Shown one piece after another: positions 21,359-24,303 of a DNA stretch of 24,303 bases. The translations under genes were made by a program, and so were the position numbers. Source of the stretch: Bacteroidota bacterium. Its GTDB lineage: Bacteria; Bacteroidota; Bacteroidia; Chitinophagales; Chitinophagaceae. Positions within the stretch are counted from its first letter, which is position 1. Each line of letters begins with the position of its first letter. Under the pieces are notes generated by a model. The model searched no databases and had not been told where the DNA came from. It was given only the letters and a program-made list of their open reading frames with translations. The DNA is taken from the NCBI GenBank assembly GCA_023423015.1, contig JAFAGE010000020.1, positions 1 through 24,303 on the forward strand. Reading direction: 5' to 3'.

Positions 21359-22498
21359 CGCCGGTGTAACCGGCGAAGTTCCATCAGCAGTTTGCGCAAT
21401 GTACACGGTAAGTTTTTTTCCCATTTCGGCCTGGTAGTTTGCGGATAAATAATCTACCAGTTCTGCAATGGCGCCTTCGCGGATGAGGTTGATGGTGCAT
21501 CCACCAAATCCTCCACCCATCATGCGCGCGCCGGCAACAAGTGGATTGTGGCGAACGGCTTCTACGAGCCAATCCAGTTCGCGGCAGCTCACTTCGTATT
21601 CTTTGCTCAAGCCGTCGTGACTGCGAAACATCTGTTCACCGAGGCCTTGTATGTTGCCATCTTTCATATGGCGAACAGCTTCGTGCACGCGTTCATTTTC
21701 TTCCACTACAAATCGGCAGCGACGATAAATAAGCGGATCTTTTACGTATTCGTCGAGCATCTGGATGGTAACGTCGCGCAGTGAGGTTACGCCGGAAACG
21801 TTTTTTTTAACCTGTGCCACTCCTTCTGCACATTCTTCGCGGCGTTTGTTATAGGCAGTAGATGCCAGTGAATGTTTTACGTTCGTGTTCAGTAACACGA
21901 TTTTATATCCTTCGGCATGCAGCGGCACTTCTTCATATTCAAGACTTCTGCAATCCAGGCGAAGCGCGTGATCTTTTTTTCCAAACACACTTGCAAACTG
22001 GTCCATGATTCCGCACAAAACGCCTGGAAAGGTGTGCTCGGCGATCTGGCTGATTTTTACAATATCAAATTTTGAAAGCTGGAGATCGAATAGGTCGTTA
22101 AGCGCGGCGCACACGGCGCATTCAATAGCGGCTGATGAAGACAACCCCGCTCCTACCGGAACGTCGCCTGTAACAGCCATCTTGAAACCTGAAATTTTAT
22201 AGCCTCTTTTTACGAGTTGATCTGCAACGCCGAGAACGTAGTTCGTCCAGCTGTGTTCGATGGGTTGCATCTCACCAAGGCGAACCTCAAAACATTCGTT
22301 AAATTCCTGTGCATACAACTGAACAAGATCATTGTCGTTCCGCGATGCGGCAACATGTCCATACCGGTCGATTGCGGCGGGTAAAACAAACCCATCGTTG
22401 TAGTCGGTGTGTTCTCCTATGATGTTTATCCTGCCTGGCGATTTGTATTCAACAGTAGCTTCATCTGCAAATACTTCCTTAAAGATTGTTCTGATCAT
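21353..22498 (-). CDS. galK: Galactokinase
   Basis: A 381-residue GHMP kinase that phosphorylates galactose to galactose-1-phosphate with ATP, the first step of the Leloir pathway. All signatures are present: the galactokinase motif GRINIIGEHTDYNDG (22-36), the phosphate-binding loop GAGLSSSAA (116-124), the catalytic Asp in GIMDQF (D166), and the C-terminal GHMP motif GGGFGGC (328-334). It is normal in length. It lies 44 bp downstream of a sugar porter on the same strand, giving transport plus phosphorylation; galT and galE are not in this window. A possible internal promoter lies at 22527-22558. The last codons form an 8-bp GC-rich hairpin and the stop lies in a heptamer unit. Confidence 0.96.
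   Translation of the reverse strand: MIRTIFKEVFADEATVEYKSPGRINIIGEHTDYNDGFVLPAAIDRYGHVAASRNDNDLVQLYAQEFNECFEVRLGEMQPIEHSWTNYVLGVADQLVKRGYKISGFKMAVTGDVPVGAGLSSSAAIECAVCAALNDLFDLQLSKFDIVKISQIAEHTFPGVLCGIMDQFASVFGKKDHALRLDCRSLEYEEVPLHAEGYKIVLLNTNVKHSLASTAYNKRREECAEGVAQVKKNVSGVTSLRDVTIQMLDEYVKDPLIYRRCRFVVEENERVHEAVRHMKDGNIQGLGEQMFRSHDGLSKEYEVSCRELDWLVEAVRHNPLVAGARMMGGGFGGCTINLIREGAIAELVDYLSANYQAEMGKKLTVYIAQTADGTSPVTPAR
21358..21376. promoter_or_regulatory. GC-rich hairpin spanning the end of galK at a convergent junction
   Basis: TCGCCGGT (21358-21365) and ACCGGCGA (21369-21376) form a perfect 8-bp stem with a 3-nt loop. It lies in the last codons of galK and, on the plus strand, 16 bp after the MATE stop. 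There is no T-run, so it is terminator-like rather than a standard intrinsic terminator. Confidence 0.4.
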
Positions 22499-22526
22499 AA
22501 CCTTGCCTTTTCAGCTGCTCCCGGGG

Positions 22527-22558
22527 TAAAGATAGAACTAGGTCAACGGATGCCCAAG
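22527..22558 (-). promoter_or_regulatory. Putative internal promoter before galK
   Basis: On the minus strand a -33 CTTG (22555-22558, inside the end of the sugar porter gene) and a -7 TATCTTTA (22527-22534, one mismatch to TAnnTTTG) are 20 bp apart. The galK ATG (22498) is 28 bp downstream of the -7 element, a usual distance. It would let galK be expressed apart from the transporter genes. Confidence 0.38.
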
Positions 22559-23868
22559 TCCTTTTGAATCTCTTCGAGTGAACGTCCCTTTGTTTCGGGC
22601 ATCACACGCCAGATGAAAAGGAAAGAAAGAAACATCATCACGCTATAGAATATGAATGAGTATGTTCCTCCGTTCGGTATCTGTTCCACAATAGCGGGAA
22701 AAGTCCAGGAAATGATAGCAGCCATGATCCAATGGGTGAAACTTCCGAGTGCACCACCCTGCGAACGCACGGCATTCGGAAATATCTCTGAAATAAAAAC
22801 CCAGATTACAGCGCCCTGCGAAAATGCGAAGAATGCAATAAAGCCAATGAGGTAATATAACACCGCGCTATTTCCTTCTGCACCGCTTCCAAATGCCTGC
22901 GCAGTGAGTGCGAGAAACAATATCATTCCAAGGCTTCCGATAAGCAACAATTTCTTGCGTCCAAAACGATCGATCACAGAAATTGCTAAAAGGGTAAACA
23001 GCAAATTCGCTCCACCGATGTAAATAGGTTGCAGATAAGCTTCATCGGGACCGAAGCCGGCCATTTCAAAAATGCGTGGAGCATAATAGAGGATGGCATT
23101 AATTCCGGAAAGCTGGTTGAACATGGCAAGAATTACCGCATACAAAATCGGCTTGTTGTACTTGCCATTAAACAGGCTTTCGCGGGTGCCATGTTGTGAA
23201 AGCCTGTGTTCTTCACGGATAATGGCCAGTGCACCGGGTTCTCCCAGTTTCTCGAAAACACGCTGCGCTTCTTCGTCGCGGTTTTTCAATACCAGCCATC
23301 GCGGACTTTCAGGAACGATGCGTAGCAGAATAGCAAATAATAAAGAAGGAACAACCATAATACCCAGCATCCATCTCCATGAATCTTCCCCGAAATCTTT
23401 GAAAGCAAAGTTGGTGATGAAGGCCACAAAGATGCCTGTAACGATCATCAACTGGAATGATGCTGCAAGCCGGCCGCGCATACGTGCCGGTGAAATTTCG
23501 GAAATGTACATTGGACCTACCACCGATGATGCACCAACAGCGACGCCACCAATAAACCGGAAAAGGATGAACAATTCCCAGGTGTATGTAGTTGCGCAAC
23601 CCACAGCCGAAATGATATACATCAGGGCGATGACAGTGAGCGTTTTTTTACGTCCGTATTTCTGCGCCGGAACGCCGGTGATAAGGGAACCGAAAACGGT
23701 GCCGATAAGGCTTGAAGCCACGGTGAATCCCTGCAGGAAAGAATCGAGCGACCAGAGTTGCTGGACCTTTTGTTCTGCCCCTGAGATTACAGCCGTTTCG
23801 AAACCAAACAGGAATCCTCCCAAAGCGGCGATCATCGAGATGAATACCGGGTATGATGATTTGTACAA
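22543..23868 (-). CDS. Sugar porter family MFS transporter (galactose/hexose symporter type)
   Basis: A 441-residue, 12-helix MFS carrier with all signatures of the sugar porter family. After the second helix comes KYGRKK (70-75), then ISEISPARMRGRL (122-134) after the fourth; PESPRW at 186-191 closes the first half. QLSGINAILYY lies in helix 7 (252-262), DRFGRKK appears in the second half, and the chain ends PETKGRSLEEI. QLS in helix 7 is typical for glucose, galactose or xylose symporters. Its position just upstream of galK points to galactose or a related hexose. The upstream YaaH-type gene ends 21 bp before this ATG, so the three genes probably form one transcript, with galK also served by an internal promoter. 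Confidence 0.94.
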   Translation of the reverse strand: MYKSSYPVFISMIAALGGFLFGFETAVISGAEQKVQQLWSLDSFLQGFTVASSLIGTVFGSLITGVPAQKYGRKKTLTVIALMYIISAVGCATTYTWELFILFRFIGGVAVGASSVVGPMYISEISPARMRGRLAASFQLMIVTGIFVAFITNFAFKDFGEDSWRWMLGIMVVPSLLFAILLRIVPESPRWLVLKNRDEEAQRVFEKLGEPGALAIIREEHRLSQHGTRESLFNGKYNKPILYAVILAMFNQLSGINAILYYAPRIFEMAGFGPDEAYLQPIYIGGANLLFTLLAISVIDRFGRKKLLLIGSLGMILFLALTAQAFGSGAEGNSAVLYYLIGFIAFFAFSQGAVIWVFISEIFPNAVRSQGGALGSFTHWIMAAIISWTFPAIVEQIPNGGTYSFIFYSVMMFLSFLFIWRVMPETKGRSLEEIQKDLGIR

Positions 23869-23889
23869 GGTGTGTATTTTAAGGATGAA

Positions 23890-24303
23890 TTATCCGAGCG
23901 GAAGAACTTTTCGTCCATACACCTCATTCAGCAGGCTGGCGATCCCCGTGTAAATAGCTGAAGAGCCACAGATGATCCCTTCGTAACCGGCAAACACAAG
24001 GATGCTTTCGTTATCGGTGTAATTACCGATTGCCAGTAAGAAAAACAGGATGGTGAGTGTGGCGAAAACGAATTGCAATGCCTTTGTGAGCTTGAGTGTG
24101 CCGATAAAAAGGAGCAAAGTAAAAATTCCCCATACAAGCAGGTAGGTGGCCAGTGCATCTTTTGTGGTGGCAGCGGTCCATCCCCATTTAGACATGAAGA
24201 GAAGTCCCACCAGCGTGAGCCAGAAAAATCCATAGGAGATAAAAGCCGTCATTCCGAAGGTATTGTTCTTTTTAGATTCCAGGATGCCGGCGATGACCTG
24301 GGC
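23890..24303 (-). CDS. GPR1/FUN34/YaaH-type acetate/succinate transporter (5' end outside the window)
   Basis: The reading frame is open to the right edge of the window: codons for AQVIAGILESKKNNTFGMTAF continue into the visible part, so the real start lies beyond 24303 and the ATG at 24250-24252 is internal. The 137 visible residues contain four or five membrane helices. The stretch just before and after TFGMTAFISYGFFW and the later LLFIGTLK and FFLLAIGNYT are typical of the AceTr (YaaH/SatP) family, six-helix channels for acetate and succinate. The family NPAP motif at the N-terminus is out of view. The gene is first in a run with a sugar porter and galactokinase; carrying out overflow acetate during sugar use is a plausible link but not shown. 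Confidence 0.85.
   Translation of the reverse strand, partial: AQVIAGILESKKNNTFGMTAFISYGFFWLTLVGLLFMSKWGWTAATTKDALATYLLVWGIFTLLLFIGTLKLTKALQFVFATLTILFFLLAIGNYTDNESILVFAGYEGIICGSSAIYTGIASLLNEVYGRKVLPLG

Noticed and set aside
23093..23953. Long plus-strand open frame of 286 codons
   Set aside because: Fully antisense to the sugar porter, which has all family motifs; the frame is open because of codon bias on the opposite strand.

Overview
The window looks like chromosomal DNA of a Bacteroidota bacterium, most likely from the Chitinophagaceae side of the phylum. This rests on the protein families present (a DUF5916 outer-membrane protein, PorT-like barrels, a heme-binding HEAT-repeat cytochrome, SC-type lipoboxes), on the lack of convincing Shine-Dalgarno sequences, and on several upstream elements resembling the Bacteroidota -33 TTTG / -7 TAnnTTTG promoter. 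Nineteen complete genes and one gene cut by the right edge fill the window. No rRNA, tRNA, CRISPR array, transposase or phage gene was recognised. No gap between genes exceeds 300 bp; the longest, about 270 bp, is almost entirely repeat arms and a terminator.

Layout. Positions 30-8036 are all on the minus strand: a FAD oxidoreductase fused to a Rieske domain, a DUF5916 outer-membrane protein, a small lipoprotein, RmuC, a secreted protein of unknown function, and two PorT-like beta-barrels. A SET-domain protein (+) then faces a quinone-oxidoreductase-like protein (-). Next comes a plus-strand pair of catalase and ankyrin-repeat protein. Positions 12065-17807 hold a tight minus-strand operon (lipoprotein cytochrome, MFS transporter, Gfo/Idh/MocA oxidoreductase). 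Divergent from it is a plus-strand run of a Tat-exported phosphotriesterase-family hydrolase, a Tat-exported TIM-barrel isomerase/epimerase and a MATE exporter. The right end is a minus-strand run of a YaaH/GPR1-type transporter (partial), a sugar porter and galactokinase.

How they fit together. The divergent block at 12-20 kb reads as an envelope-centred oxidative sugar or polyol pathway: a propeller plus cytochrome c protein and two Tat-exported enzymes outside the inner membrane, then an MFS carrier and a cytoplasmic dehydrogenase. The right end is a galactose or hexose uptake and phosphorylation unit. The left part is envelope and housekeeping functions.

The most unusual feature is not a gene. 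Seven sites carry arrays of degenerate 7-bp repeats with different sequences but one common pattern: a purine-rich arm of units close to GKSARNN, a centre, then a pyrimidine-rich arm of units close to NNYTSMC. Transcripts of the larger sites would fold into long imperfect hairpins. Most lie directly at gene 3' ends, and at least five genes have their stop codon inside a repeat unit. I propose these as one family of heptamer-built 3'-end elements.
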